In this document: positions 40,571 to 49,180 of the stretch, piece after piece
Position numbering within the stretch: position 1 is the first letter of the stretch
Layout: every line of letters begins with the position of its first letter
NCBI RefSeq assembly: GCF_009664085.1
Contig: NZ_CP039268.1
Span: 2,647,001-2,711,000 of the forward strand
Source: Thermochromatium tepidum ATCC 43061
GTDB lineage: Bacteria; Pseudomonadota; Gammaproteobacteria; Chromatiales; Chromatiaceae
Length of the DNA: 64,000 nt
Direction of reading: 5' to 3'
Notes under the pieces: generated by a model
What the model was told of the DNA's origin: nothing
What the model saw: the letters and a program-made list of their open reading frames with translations, nothing else
The model's database searches: none
Made by a program: the position numbers and the translations under genes

Positions 40571-41614
40571 TTACTTGGCGGGCTTCTCCATCGACTTGAG
40601 CGACCGAGCCGCCTCGGCGACGGCCTTGCGCTCGGCATCCGGTAGGGCGATCAGGCCCTTGTCAGCCAGGTAGCCATTCGGACCCCAGGCCTTTTCGCTG
40701 GTGAATTCCTTCACGTATTCCTCAATGCCGGGAATGGTGCCGACATGGGCCTTCTTGACATAGAAATAGATCGAGCGCGATACCGGGTAGGACCCCTGTG
40801 AAATGGTCTCATAGGTCGGGGCAACGCCGTTGATCTTGGCGCCCTGGACCTTGTCGGTGTTCTGATCCAGGAAGCTGTAGCCGAAGATGCCGAGTGCGCT
40901 CGGGTTGGCCACCAGTTTCTGGACGATCAGGTTGTCGTTCTCCCCGGCCTCAATATAGGCACCGTCCTCACGGATACCCTGACAGACGGCCTTGTGCTTC
41001 TTTTCATCGGACTTTTTGAGTTCCTTGATCTGGGGGATGCTGTTGCAGCCCCCTTCCATGGCCAGTTCAACGAAGGCGTCACGGGTGCCGGAGGTCGGGG
41101 GCGGACCCAGCACCTCGATCTTGAGGTCCGGCAGCTCGGGGTTGACATCCTTCCAGGTCTTGTAGGGGTTGGCCATGAAGCCACCCTTGCCATCCGGCAC
41201 ATCCTTGGCAAGGGCCAGATAGACATCCTTGAGACTCAGATCCCAGGCGCCGGCCTTTTTGGAATTGGCGATGACGATACCATCAAAGCCGATCTTGACC
41301 TCGGTGATCTCCTTGACCCCGGCGGCCTGGCAGGCCTCATATTCGCTGAGCTTCATCGGGCGCGAGGCATTGGTAATGTCCGGATGCTCGACGCCCACGC
41401 CGGCGCAGAACAGCTTCATGCCGCCACCGGTACCGGTCGACTCAACCTTGGGGGTCTTGAATTTGGTGGTGCGACCGAAGGTCTCGGCCACGGCGGTCGA
41501 GAAGGGGAATACGGTCGAGGAGCCGACGATGTAGAGGTTATCGCGGGCCATGGCTTGGGCCGATAGGGTGGTTGCGGCCAGGGTCATGGCTGCGGCGATC
41601 AGGGACCTGTTCAT
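40571..41614 (-). CDS. pstS: Phosphate ABC transporter substrate-binding protein PstS
   Basis: 347 aa periplasmic binding protein. The signal peptide MNRSLIAAAMTLAATTLSAQAMA is cut before RDN. Phosphate-binding motifs include YIVGSSTVFPFS, STGTGGGMKLFC and PPPTSGTRDAFVELAM. Further landmarks are LVANPSALGIFGYSFLD and the C-terminal WGPNGYLADKGLIALP. ATG at 41614 has GTAGGAG about ten bases upstream; an upstream open stretch lacks a signal peptide and is rejected. A PHO box promoter precedes it. Confidence 0.97.
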   Translation of the reverse strand: MNRSLIAAAMTLAATTLSAQAMARDNLYIVGSSTVFPFSTAVAETFGRTTKFKTPKVESTGTGGGMKLFCAGVGVEHPDITNASRPMKLSEYEACQAAGVKEITEVKIGFDGIVIANSKKAGAWDLSLKDVYLALAKDVPDGKGGFMANPYKTWKDVNPELPDLKIEVLGPPPTSGTRDAFVELAMEGGCNSIPQIKELKKSDEKKHKAVCQGIREDGAYIEAGENDNLIVQKLVANPSALGIFGYSFLDQNTDKVQGAKINGVAPTYETISQGSYPVSRSIYFYVKKAHVGTIPGIEEYVKEFTSEKAWGPNGYLADKGLIALPDAERKAVAEAARSLKSMEKPAK

Positions 41615-41679
41615 GGGCTGTAATCTCCTACAAGTGGATGAAATCACACGGAGCTCTATTGTCGCCATGACTCGTTCCC

Positions 41680-41713
41680 ATTGTATGAATAAAAGATGAC
41701 AATCTTATGACTG
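41680..41713 (-). promoter_or_regulatory. PHO box and -10 element of the pst operon
   Basis: Minus strand CAGTCATAAGATTGTCAT (41713-41696) contains two PhoB half-sites, CAGTCAT and TTGTCAT, 11 bases apart. Ten bases later comes TACAAT (41685-41680) as the -10 hexamer. This spacing, with the PHO box replacing the -35, is that of PhoB-activated promoters. The predicted transcription start is near 41673, about 60 bp before pstS. Confidence 0.88.
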
Positions 41714-41735
41714 CCCCAGCGGCGCGACGACAGGA

Positions 41736-42161
41736 TCAACCCTGATCCCCAGGGATCGACTCCCGCGGCGGACCGGACTCGCCCTGTAATTGTCCCAGCG
41801 AACGGATCAGACGCAGACTGGTATTGAAGAAATCCTCCTGCGGCTGCTTCTCGCACAGCGAACCGATACGTAGCATGGCTGCATCCAGCTCGCCGCCCTT
41901 GAGCACGTCGTGCCCCACCGCCAGGTTCAGGCCTGTGACCAAGCCCGCCAGCCACTGGCGGTAAAGCCGATATTCCTCGCTGGCGATCTCGACCGGCGTG
42001 CCTGGTCCGGGCAGGCTGGCAAGATAGGCCGCGCAACTCTTGACTCCCTGCCCCCAGAGCGCGGGTGCGACGGTTGGCTCGGCCGCATGGACCGGCAAGG
42101 GCGCGCTCAGAGCCAGACCGGCCGCGCACGTCAGCCGAACAAGAGAATAATGATCAACCAT
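41736..42161 (-). CDS. Small exported protein of unknown function
   Basis: 141 aa. ATG at 42161 (AGGA nine bases upstream) gives a clear signal peptide, MVDHYSLVRLTCAAGLALSA, with a likely cut after PVHAAE. The mature part has two Cys (SCAAYLASL and IGSLCEKQP) and helical motifs EEYRLYRQWLAGLVTGLNLAVG. It is faintly like Rap1a/Tai-type periplasmic domains, but too weakly to assign. It lies directly upstream of the pst promoter, on the same strand. Confidence 0.7.
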   Translation of the reverse strand: MVDHYSLVRLTCAAGLALSAPLPVHAAEPTVAPALWGQGVKSCAAYLASLPGPGTPVEIASEEYRLYRQWLAGLVTGLNLAVGHDVLKGGELDAAMLRIGSLCEKQPQEDFFNTSLRLIRSLGQLQGESGPPRESIPGDQG

Positions 42162-42246
42162 GGCAAGGTTCCTGAAAAAGGTTGGCCGCGATGACAGCGA
42201 TTTATCGGGTATGATCGCCGGATTTTTCGGTTTCGAGCAATGAGCC

Positions 42247-43431
42247 ATGCGCGTCTTGAAGATCTCTGATGTCTATTTCCCCCGTGTGACCGGCGTTTCG
42301 ACCTCGATCCAGACCTTTGCGCGTGAACTCAGCGCCAAGGGGCACGAGGTTACCTTGATCGCGCCCGACTATGGCTCACGTGAGTATTATGCAGGCGCCG
42401 ACGCATCCTTCGAGATCATCCGTATCCCATCGCGCTATTTGCCGATCGACCCCGAGGATCGCATCCTCCAGCCGTTCAAGATTCGCCGTCTGACGGACAC
42501 ACTCAGGGGACGCGGATTCGATTTGATCCACATCCACACGCCTTTCATTGCCCACTATTCAGGACTCGCGCTGGCTAAACGGCTTGGGTTGCCCGTGGTC
42601 GAGAGCTATCACACCTTTTTCGAACAATACCTGCATCACTATGTCCCTTGGGTTCCGGCGCGCTGGATGCGTGGCGCGGCGCGTCATTTTTCGACCAATC
42701 AATGCAATGGCGTCGATGCACTCGTGGTGCCCTCGCAGGCCATGCTCGATGTACTCCGGGACTATGGTATCCAAACCCCGGCCGAGGTCATCCCGACCGG
42801 GATCGATTTGGATCAGTTCAGCCGAGGCGATGGGCAGCGTTTCAGGGCGTGTTATGACATCCCGCCCGAGCGCCCGGTGCTGGTGCTGGTGAGTCGGCTC
42901 GCCTTCGAGAAGAACATCGAGTTCATCCTACGCGCACTGGTCAGGATCAAGACCGAGGTCCCGGACGTGCTGCTGGTGATCGCCGGTGAGGGTCCGGCCC
43001 AGCGCGATCTGGAGCAACTGGCCGCGCACCTGGGTCTGACCGACAACACGCGCTTCTTGGGGTATCTCAATCGTGACGGCAGTCTGGAGGACTGCTATCG
43101 GGCCGGCGCGGCCTTCGTCTTCGCCTCGCGGACCGAGACCCAGGGATTAGTGCTGTTGGAGGCCATGGCGCTTGGCGTGCCCGTGGTCTCGACCGCCGTC
43201 ATGGGCACCAAAGAGGTGCTGGGCGATGGACAGGGCGCGCTCATCGCCGAGGAGGACGAGGCAGACTTTGCGAGTAAGGTAGTGCGGCTGCTGAAGGAGC
43301 CCGCGCTGCGCCAGCGTCTGGCGCGCGAGGCGGTCGAGCATGCGCGTGATTGGTCGGCCCCGCTGCTGGCCGACCGTCTGCTGAGGTTCTATGAGCGGGT
43401 GATTGATCAGGCAAGGACATCGATCAGATGA
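42247..43431 (+). CDS. GT4-family glycosyltransferase
   Basis: 394 aa retaining glycosyltransferase with the GT-B fold. The N-terminal domain has YFPRVTGVSTSIQTFARELSA, LIHIHTPFIAHYSGLALAKR and ESYHTFFEQYLHHYVP; the C-terminal nucleotide-sugar domain has LVSRLAFEKNIEFILRAL, VIAGEGPAQRDL and the E-x7-E motif FASRTETQGLVLLEAMA. It resembles diacylglycerol glucosyltransferases and PimB-like mannosyltransferases. The acceptor is unknown. Its 3' end overlaps the convergent small gene by 25 bp. Confidence 0.88.
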   Translation: MRVLKISDVYFPRVTGVSTSIQTFARELSAKGHEVTLIAPDYGSREYYAGADASFEIIRIPSRYLPIDPEDRILQPFKIRRLTDTLRGRGFDLIHIHTPFIAHYSGLALAKRLGLPVVESYHTFFEQYLHHYVPWVPARWMRGAARHFSTNQCNGVDALVVPSQAMLDVLRDYGIQTPAEVIPTGIDLDQFSRGDGQRFRACYDIPPERPVLVLVSRLAFEKNIEFILRALVRIKTEVPDVLLVIAGEGPAQRDLEQLAAHLGLTDNTRFLGYLNRDGSLEDCYRAGAAFVFASRTETQGLVLLEAMALGVPVVSTAVMGTKEVLGDGQGALIAEEDEADFASKVVRLLKEPALRQRLAREAVEHARDWSAPLLADRLLRFYERVIDQARTSIR

Positions 43432-43649
43432 TCAAAGGACTCGGTCGATGCCTGCATCACCTTGGCCGAGGCCTCGACCTGGCGCAGGTTTTCGGTCTGA
43501 TCGATCAGCGGCTTGCTGATGTCGCGCACCGATGAGCCTTCCGGTGGCCTGACGCCAGCACCCGCGATCTCACTGGCATTCTGACTCAAGCCATCCAGGC
43601 CGCGCTGCATCCCCATCCAACCGGCTTGGCCGACGATTCCGGTGATCAT
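43407..43649 (-). CDS. Small protein resembling flagellar rod-type ends
   Basis: 80 aa from ATG at 43649, with GGAGG seven bases upstream. The N-terminal part MQRGLDGLSQNASEIAGAG and the C-terminal part LRQVEASAKVMQASTESFDHLIDVLA resemble the two termini of flagellar basal-body rod/hook proteins (FlgB/FlgC type), joined without the central domain. Such mini-proteins occur in related bacteria without known role. No flagellar genes are nearby. Confidence 0.65.
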   Translation of the reverse strand: MITGIVGQAGWMGMQRGLDGLSQNASEIAGAGVRPPEGSSVRDISKPLIDQTENLRQVEASAKVMQASTESFDHLIDVLA

Positions 43650-43741
43650 TGCGGTTCCTCCGTCACACATCATGGTCTTGATTAAAGATTAGTCTAGACG
43701 GACCGAGGGTGCTGGGATCGCGTACCGATGCGCGAGCCGTC

Positions 43742-44515
43742 TCAGGGTCCGCTCACCTGATCGACCATTGCGCGCTCACGAAGCAGCCGAGAGACCTCAT
43801 CGCCCAGATAGCGATCGATCAGGGCGTGCCCGAGATAGATCAGGGGTGTGAGTGCGATGGCAATGATGAACTTATAGACATAGTTCACCGTGCCCACCGC
43901 GAGGAACAGCCCCATCGACCATTGCTGCGGCCCCAGCACAAAGGCGACATAGAGCACCACAAAGCTGTCGATGAACTGCGAGATGAGCGTCGATCCCGTT
44001 GCGCGCGCCCAGAGAGAGCGTTCCCCCGTAAAACGCCGGATGCGATGGAAGACGGCTACATCGACGATCTGACCGATCAGGAAGGCGACCACCGAGCCGA
44101 TGATGATCCACAGGCTTTGGCCAAAGATGGCACTGAAGGCCGCCTGCATGTCCGGCACGCCCTGCCCGGACTGGATCCCAATCCACCAGTCGGCAGGCGC
44201 CAGCCCGATCGATAGATAGGCAAAACCGAAGGCATAGAGGATAAGCCCGACCGTGAGATAAGAAAGCAGCTTCACCCCACGCCGTCCGTAGTATTCGTTG
44301 ATGATGTCGGTCATGATGAACACCACCGGCCAGAGCAGCACACCGGCGGTGAAGCTCAGTGAGCCAGATTGACCGAAGAGGTTCCAACCGAATGGCGCCA
44401 GTCCCAGGGTCGGTTCAAGGGCGAAGATCTTCACACCCAGGAACTCGGCGATCAGGGCGTTGCAGACGAAGAAACCACCGAGGACGATGAACAGCTTGGT
44501 CGAGCGGTCGAACAT
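43742..44515 (-). CDS. yhhQ: Queuosine precursor transporter, YhhQ family
   Basis: 257 aa, about six transmembrane helices. Landmarks of the VUT/YhhQ family: LFIVLGGFFVCNALIAEFLGVKIF, FPVVFIMTDIINEYYGRRG-like PVVFIMTDIINEYYG, GSVVAFLIGQIVDVAVFHRIRR and GTVNYVYKFIIAIALTPLIY. It imports 7-cyano-7-deazaguanine or its aminomethyl form for tRNA queuosine synthesis. ATG at 44515 lies 8 bp after the PP2C stop. Confidence 0.88.
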   Translation of the reverse strand: MFDRSTKLFIVLGGFFVCNALIAEFLGVKIFALEPTLGLAPFGWNLFGQSGSLSFTAGVLLWPVVFIMTDIINEYYGRRGVKLLSYLTVGLILYAFGFAYLSIGLAPADWWIGIQSGQGVPDMQAAFSAIFGQSLWIIIGSVVAFLIGQIVDVAVFHRIRRFTGERSLWARATGSTLISQFIDSFVVLYVAFVLGPQQWSMGLFLAVGTVNYVYKFIIAIALTPLIYLGHALIDRYLGDEVSRLLRERAMVDQVSGP

Positions 44516-44522
44516 CCGGCCC

Positions 44523-45308
44523 TCAAACCGCCAGACGCGCCCCGATGCGCAACAGGGCGAGCGTGATGTTGTCGGTCCCGCCGCGCTCATTGGCCAACCG
44601 CACCAAGGCATCGGCCGCCGACTCAAGGGTTTCGTCCCCGATCGAGCTCAGAATCTGCATCAGCCAGTCATCCGGAACCAGACCACTCAGCCCATCGGTG
44701 CAGAACAGAAAGAGATCACCGCTGTCGATCGCGATCACATCGGACGAAACCGCCACACTTGGCGCCGTCCCCAGGGCGCGGGTCAGGATGTTTTCGCCGA
44801 TCCCGTAGCGTCGGGCATCCTCGCGCGAGCTGAAAAACCCCTGATCGACGACCTCTTGGATAAAGGAGTGGTCGCGCGAGAGCTGGATCAGTTCATCATT
44901 ACGCAACCGGTAGAGACGCGAGTCGCCGACATAGGCAAAGGCCAGCCAGTCCAGGCCAACCGCGCCCACGACCACGGTCGTCCCCATGCCGACGCAGGCG
45001 TGGTTCTCCTCGGCGTGGCGCAGGATGGCGATATTGGCCTCCTCGACGGCGGCCTGGAGATAGAGTCGCGCCTTCTCGGCAGTAGCGCTGACGCCGACAC
45101 GCCTGTTGAAGCGATTGGCGATGGTCTCAGTGGCCAGTCGGCTGGCGACATGACCGGCCGTGGCCCCGCCGACACCATCGGCGACCACGACCAGACCAAA
45201 CTCTGGACGCACGATCACGGCGTCTTCGTTGCGCTGGCGCACCCGCCCCTGATCGGTGCGCCAGGAAAAGTCGAGTGCGAAGGCACTGACAGGCTCGATG
45301 TCCATCAT
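44523..45308 (-). CDS. PP2C-type Ser/Thr protein phosphatase (Stp1/PppA-like)
   Basis: 261 aa metal-dependent phosphatase. Motifs: TDQGRVRQRNEDAVIV, VVVADGVGGATAGHVAS (metal-binding Asp and Gly), GMGTTVVVGAV, YVGDSRLYRLRN, LTRALGTAPSVAVSS, LFLFCTDGLSGLV and RGGTDNITLALL. It is a candidate to reverse the phosphorylation by the kinase encoded at 18.2 kb, although the genes lie far apart. The start may be either of two adjacent ATGs. Confidence 0.93.
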   Translation of the reverse strand: MMDIEPVSAFALDFSWRTDQGRVRQRNEDAVIVRPEFGLVVVADGVGGATAGHVASRLATETIANRFNRRVGVSATAEKARLYLQAAVEEANIAILRHAEENHACVGMGTTVVVGAVGLDWLAFAYVGDSRLYRLRNDELIQLSRDHSFIQEVVDQGFFSSREDARRYGIGENILTRALGTAPSVAVSSDVIAIDSGDLFLFCTDGLSGLVPDDWLMQILSSIGDETLESAADALVRLANERGGTDNITLALLRIGARLAV

Positions 45309-45332
45309 GGCGTGCTCGTGGCGGACAGGCGC

Positions 45333-46079
45333 TCAGTCGCTCGGCTGACCATTGAGCTTGGCGGCCAGGCGCTTGGGCTCGACATAGCCGGGGATCAGCT
45401 CGCCACGATCCGTGATGATCGCTGGGGTGCCGCGCAGACCGAAGTCGGCGGCGAGCGCCATGTGCTCGTCGACCGGGTTGTCACAGGTCTTGGAGGGAAT
45501 CGACTCACCGGCCTTGGCCTTGGTCAAGGCCGTGCGACGGGCCTCTTCGTCACCGGCGCACCACACCGAGACGGCCTCGTCGAACGACTCGCTGCCCTTG
45601 CCGGCGCGCGGGAAGAACAGATAACGCACCCGGATGCCTTCCTTCTCGTAGTCGGCGATCTGGCTGTGCAGCTTGCGACAGTAGCCGCACTCGATGTCGG
45701 TGAAGACGGTGACGGTGTGCTTGGCGCCCTTGTCACCAAAGATCACCATGGCGTCCTCGCCAACGGCATCGACGAGTTGTTTGCGCGCCTGGGCCAAACG
45801 CGGTTCGGTGAGATCCTCGCGCGTCTTGAGATCGACGATTGGGCCGCTGATAAAGTGACGACCATCGGCGGTGATGTACATCAGATTGGGGCCGGCCATG
45901 ACCTCGTAGAGTCCTTGGATCGGCGCAGGCTGGATGCTGGTGATCTTGAGGTCGGGTGCAACCTCTTTGAGCGCCGCGCGGATCTTGTGCTCGGCCTGAT
46001 CAGGTGCAGCGAGGGTCAGGCTGCTGGTCGAGCAGGCGAGCGCAGCGGCCATCAAAAGGCGTTGGATGAATCTGTTCAT
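45333..46079 (-). CDS. dsbC: Thiol:disulfide interchange protein DsbC
   Basis: Periplasmic disulfide isomerase. 248 aa with a signal peptide cut after TLAA, an N-terminal dimerisation domain (ALKEVAPDLKITSIQPAPIQGLYEVMAG), the thioredoxin active site FTDIECGYCRKLH (CGYC) and the cis-Pro loop LRGTPAIITDRGELIPGY. A second Cys pair (WCAGD and KTCDNP) forms the structural disulfide of the family. It lies 12 bp after yajQ. Confidence 0.95.
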   Translation of the reverse strand: MNRFIQRLLMAAALACSTSSLTLAAPDQAEHKIRAALKEVAPDLKITSIQPAPIQGLYEVMAGPNLMYITADGRHFISGPIVDLKTREDLTEPRLAQARKQLVDAVGEDAMVIFGDKGAKHTVTVFTDIECGYCRKLHSQIADYEKEGIRVRYLFFPRAGKGSESFDEAVSVWCAGDEEARRTALTKAKAGESIPSKTCDNPVDEHMALAADFGLRGTPAIITDRGELIPGYVEPKRLAAKLNGQPSD

Positions 46080-46091
46080 GATCTCGGAACC

Positions 46092-46574
46092 CTAATCGCG
46101 GAAGTTGTTGAACTGTAACGGTAGACCCCAGTCACCGCCACGCAGGAGCGCGATGACCTCCTGGAGATCGTCGCGCTTCTTGCCGGTGACGCGGAGCTGA
46201 TCGCCCTGGATCTGGACCTGCACCTTGATCTTGCTCGCCTTGACGGCCTTGACCAGTGCCTTGGCGGTGTCTGAGTCGACGCCCTGCTTGAGCCGGATCT
46301 CCTGACGTGCACGGCTCAGATTGGTCACGGGTTCGCCGGGATCAAGGCTCGCCAGGTCGATTCCGCGTTTGACCAGCTTCTGGCGCAGGATATCCATCAT
46401 CTGCTGGAGGTGGAACTCCTGCTCGCCATTGAGCAGGATCCTGTCGTCGCTCAGATCGAAACTGGCTTTGACACCCTTAAAATCGAAGCGGGTACCGATC
46501 TCGCGATTGGACTGATCGACCGCGTTGCGCACCTCTTGCAGATCGATCTCGGAGACGACATCGAAGGAAGGCAT
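46092..46574 (-). CDS. yajQ: YajQ-family nucleotide-binding protein
   Basis: 160 aa, full length. Landmarks: MPSFDVVSEIDLQEVRNAVDQ, NREIGTRFDFKG, ILLNGEQEFHLQQMMDILRQKLVKRGID, KALVKAVKASKIKVQVQIQGDQLRVTGKKRDDLQEVIALLR. Some family members bind cyclic di-GMP and act with transcription regulators; the function here is inferred only from family. It is upstream of dsbC in the same direction. Confidence 0.95.
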   Translation of the reverse strand: MPSFDVVSEIDLQEVRNAVDQSNREIGTRFDFKGVKASFDLSDDRILLNGEQEFHLQQMMDILRQKLVKRGIDLASLDPGEPVTNLSRARQEIRLKQGVDSDTAKALVKAVKASKIKVQVQIQGDQLRVTGKKRDDLQEVIALLRGGDWGLPLQFNNFRD

Positions 46575-46683
46575 GACCGGTACACCCTCGGTAGGGCGGT
46601 GTAAAGTGACGGATGACTTGAATGTTAACCCATTCGGAGGGGTTGTGGTGTCCTGGGATTGGGGTGCTTTTGGTCTTCAGCCG

Positions 46684-47577
46684 TCAGCCACGGGGGTGAT
46701 GGCGAGCATGGAGCTGTTTGAGCCGTTCGCGCGCCACATGGGTATAGATCTGGGTGGTCGAGAGATCGCTATGACCAAGCAGCATCTGCACCACGCGCAG
46801 ATCTGCGCCATGATTGAGCAGATGGGTGGCGAAGGCGTGGCGCAGGGTATGGGGCGAGAGCGGCTTGCGGATCCCGGCCTGGATGGCATAGCGCTTGATG
46901 AGCTGCCAGAAGGCTTGGCGGGTCATGCAGTCGCTACGGCGGGTCGGAAACAGGAAGTCGCTGACCCGTCCGCCGAGGATGTCGAGCCGCGGACCGCGCG
47001 TATAGTCGCGCAACCAGTCGCAGGCGTCCTCACCGAGCGGGACCAGGCGTTCCTTGCCACCCTTACCGAGGATGCGCACCACGCCCTGGGTCAGATTCAC
47101 CTGACCAGGGGTGAGGTTGACCAGTTCGCTCACGCGCAGACCGCTGGCGTAGAGCACCTCCAGCATGGTGCGGTCGCGATGGCCGCGTGCGTCTTCGGTG
47201 TCCGGTGCGTTGAGCAGGGCCTCGACCTCGGCCTCACTCAGACTCTTGGGCAAGGGGCGCCCGAGTTTGGGTGCCTCGACACGGGCACTGGGATCGGCCT
47301 CGATCAGGCCGCGCCGGCGCAGATACTGATAGAACTGGCGCAGACAGGAAAGCAGACGGGCACTGGATCGCGGGTTGCGGCCCTGCTGGGCGAGCCGGGT
47401 CAGATAGTCGAGCAGATCGGCGCGCTCGGCCTCGAGCAGTGCACGTCCGCGCTCCTCACTCAGCCACTGGGCAAAGGCACGCAGATCGGATTGATAGGCC
47501 GCGAGCGTGTTCTGGCTTAGGCCGCGCTCCAGCCAGAGCGCGTCGGCGAAACCTTCGATCAGTGTTCGGTCGTCCAT
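46684..47577 (-). CDS. xerD: Tyrosine recombinase XerD
   Basis: Site-specific recombinase that resolves chromosome dimers at dif with XerC and FtsK. 297 aa from ATG at 47577. SAM-like N-terminal domain LERGLSQNTLAAYQSDLRAFAQWL. Catalytic residues: Arg in LYASGLRVSELVNL, Lys in GKGGKERLVPLG, His-x2-Arg in SPHTLRHAFATHLLNHG, His in LLGHSDLSTTQIY and the nucleophile Tyr in that motif. Its start overlaps the end of ogt. Confidence 0.95.
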   Translation of the reverse strand: MDDRTLIEGFADALWLERGLSQNTLAAYQSDLRAFAQWLSEERGRALLEAERADLLDYLTRLAQQGRNPRSSARLLSCLRQFYQYLRRRGLIEADPSARVEAPKLGRPLPKSLSEAEVEALLNAPDTEDARGHRDRTMLEVLYASGLRVSELVNLTPGQVNLTQGVVRILGKGGKERLVPLGEDACDWLRDYTRGPRLDILGGRVSDFLFPTRRSDCMTRQAFWQLIKRYAIQAGIRKPLSPHTLRHAFATHLLNHGADLRVVQMLLGHSDLSTTQIYTHVARERLKQLHARHHPRG

Positions 47578-48107
47578 CCGGTCTTCAGGGCGGGCGTCGG
47601 CCCGAGCGTGCTGTCGGTCGGCGTTGAATACCGTAAAACGCCCTCGTGTTCCAGCAGCCAGCGCTTGATGGCAAGCCGCCGGCCCGTCCGGTCTCCGGCG
47701 AAGCCGCCTAGCCCATGCCGACCGACGACCCGATGACAGGGCACCACGATGGGACAGGGATTGGCGCGACAGGCCTGCCCGACGGCGCGCGCCGCACTGC
47801 CGAGTTCGCGGGCGATCTCGCCATAGGTGCATGTCTGGCCGACGGGAATGGTGCGCAACAGCGCCCACACCCGTTGCTGAAACCGGGTTCCGTTCAATTC
47901 CAGCGGCAGATCAAAGGGGGTGTCGGGCGCGCTGAAATAGGCCTCGAGTCGGCGCGTGATCGAGGGTGGCGGCTCACATCCTGAGGGTGGTGGGTGATGG
48001 GTTGGTGGCGGGTCCAGATCGATGCCGGTCAGGACATCGCCCCGCCAATGCAGACCCAACCAACCCAGCGGCGTCTCGATCAGACATTGGGCATCGTCGG
48101 ATGTCAT
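47559..48107 (-). CDS. ogt: Methylated-DNA--protein-cysteine methyltransferase
   Basis: Suicide repair protein for O6-alkylguanine and O4-alkylthymine. 182 aa from ATG at 48107 (GGAG six bases upstream); an upstream ATG adds 11 residues. It has FQQRVWALLRTIPVGQTCTYGEIARELG, the helix-turn-helix arginine AVGQACRANPCPIVVPCHRVVG (active-site Cys in PCHRV) and GLGGFAGDRTGRRLAIKRWLLEHEG. The C-terminal tail overlaps the start of xerD by 19 bp. Confidence 0.93.
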   Translation of the reverse strand: MTSDDAQCLIETPLGWLGLHWRGDVLTGIDLDPPPTHHPPPSGCEPPPSITRRLEAYFSAPDTPFDLPLELNGTRFQQRVWALLRTIPVGQTCTYGEIARELGSAARAVGQACRANPCPIVVPCHRVVGRHGLGGFAGDRTGRRLAIKRWLLEHEGVLRYSTPTDSTLGPTPALKTGWTTEH

Positions 48108-48257
48108 CTCGCTCTCCCGCGCGTCGATGGCGCTCGGCATCAGGGATCATCGGTAATAGGGTCGACGGACGGGTATACTGGCCTCAGAATCGGTGTCCCG
48201 ATCCAGTCTCACTGGCCATGATCCATGGCCGCCATACCAAACACGAGACATCGCCCG

Positions 48258-48692
48258 ATGAACGAACGCTTTTGGGAAACCACGCCCCTGAACGAACTGA
48301 CCGCCGAGCAATGGGAGTCGCTCTGCGACGGCTGCGGTAAGTGCTGTCTGGAGAAGTTCGAAGACGAGGAGACCGGCAACATCGTCTACTCGCGCGTGGC
48401 CTGCGCCCTGCTCGATCTGGAGACCTGCCGCTGCCGTCGCTACGCCGAGCGCGCCCGGTACATGCCCGATTGCGTGACCCTCGTCCCCCAGGTGCTGGTC
48501 TGGCCCAACTGGCTGCCGGAGACCTGCGCCTATCGGCTCCTGGCCGAGGGCAAACCGCTGCCGAGCTGGCATCCGCTCATCAGCGGCGATCCGGACTCGG
48601 TCCTGGAGGCCGGTCAGAGCGTACGTGGGCGGGTCATCGGACCTGAGACGGGCGAGGATCCACTCATGAACCTCATCGACTGGATTCGTTAG
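48258..48692 (+). CDS. YcgN-like UPF0260 cysteine-cluster protein
   Basis: 144 aa. The cysteine cluster CDGCGKCCLEKFEDEETGNIVYSRVACALLD, then CRCRRYAERARYMPDCVTL and LPETCAYRLLAEGKPLP, is typical of UPF0260, which may bind an Fe-S cluster or zinc. The closing GEDPLMNLIDWIR is also conserved. It is transcribed in the opposite direction to yegQ and ogt. ATG at 48258 is preferred to one at 48225. Confidence 0.88.
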   Translation: MNERFWETTPLNELTAEQWESLCDGCGKCCLEKFEDEETGNIVYSRVACALLDLETCRCRRYAERARYMPDCVTLVPQVLVWPNWLPETCAYRLLAEGKPLPSWHPLISGDPDSVLEAGQSVRGRVIGPETGEDPLMNLIDWIR

Positions 48693-48709
48693 CCTTATAG
48701 TCGCGCGCT

Positions 48710-49180
48710 TCAACCCGACTCCAGGACGCGCGTCAGCAGGGCCATCTCGCCGACGGGTTCAGGCACTGGAATACGCACCCGCCAGCCTGAGCCGGGCGCG
48801 ACCTCCAGCGGCTCGCCGCTCGGGGTCGTGAGCTGCTCCAGCCGGAAGATCCGCTTCCCGTTCGGTGTCATCAGCTCCAGGGTATCACCGAGCGCGAATC
48901 GGTTCCTGACCTCGACCTCAACCCAGCCCGGCGCGGCATCCCTCAGGTCGCCGATGAAGATCCGGCGCTGATGGCGCGAGGTGCCATCGCCATAGTTCTG
49001 GGTCTCGTCCGGGGCATGGCGACGATAAAAGCCCTCGGTATAGCCGCGATTGGCCAGTCCCTCTAGATCGCGCTTGAGTTCGGGCCTGAAGGGGCGACCG
49101 GCCAGGGCATCGTCGATGGCAGCGCGATAGGCCTGAGTGGCGCGTGCGACATAGTAGTGCGACTTGGTGCGCCGTTCCAT
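48710..49180 (-). pseudogene. yegQ: yegQ (trhP), C-terminal fragment
   Basis: Leftward frame of 156 codons: RTKSHYYVARATQAYRAAIDDALAGRPF, then GLANRGYTEGFYRRH and the C-terminal barrel (VEVEVRNRFALGDTLELMTPNGKRIF). This corresponds to the end of E. coli YegQ/TrhP after the KIEGRTKS junction. The first three residues (MER) come from the inserted element; native sequence starts at 49171. It is separated from the N-terminal fragment by 377 bp. YegQ is needed for 5-hydroxyuridine formation at tRNA position 34, so this modification may be lost or carried by a paralogue elsewhere. Confidence 0.88.

Noticed and set aside
44460-46118. 552-codon rightward frame over yhhQ, the PP2C gene and dsbC
   Set aside because: Three family-assigned genes are on the opposite strand here. 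The frame is a shadow caused by codon bias.
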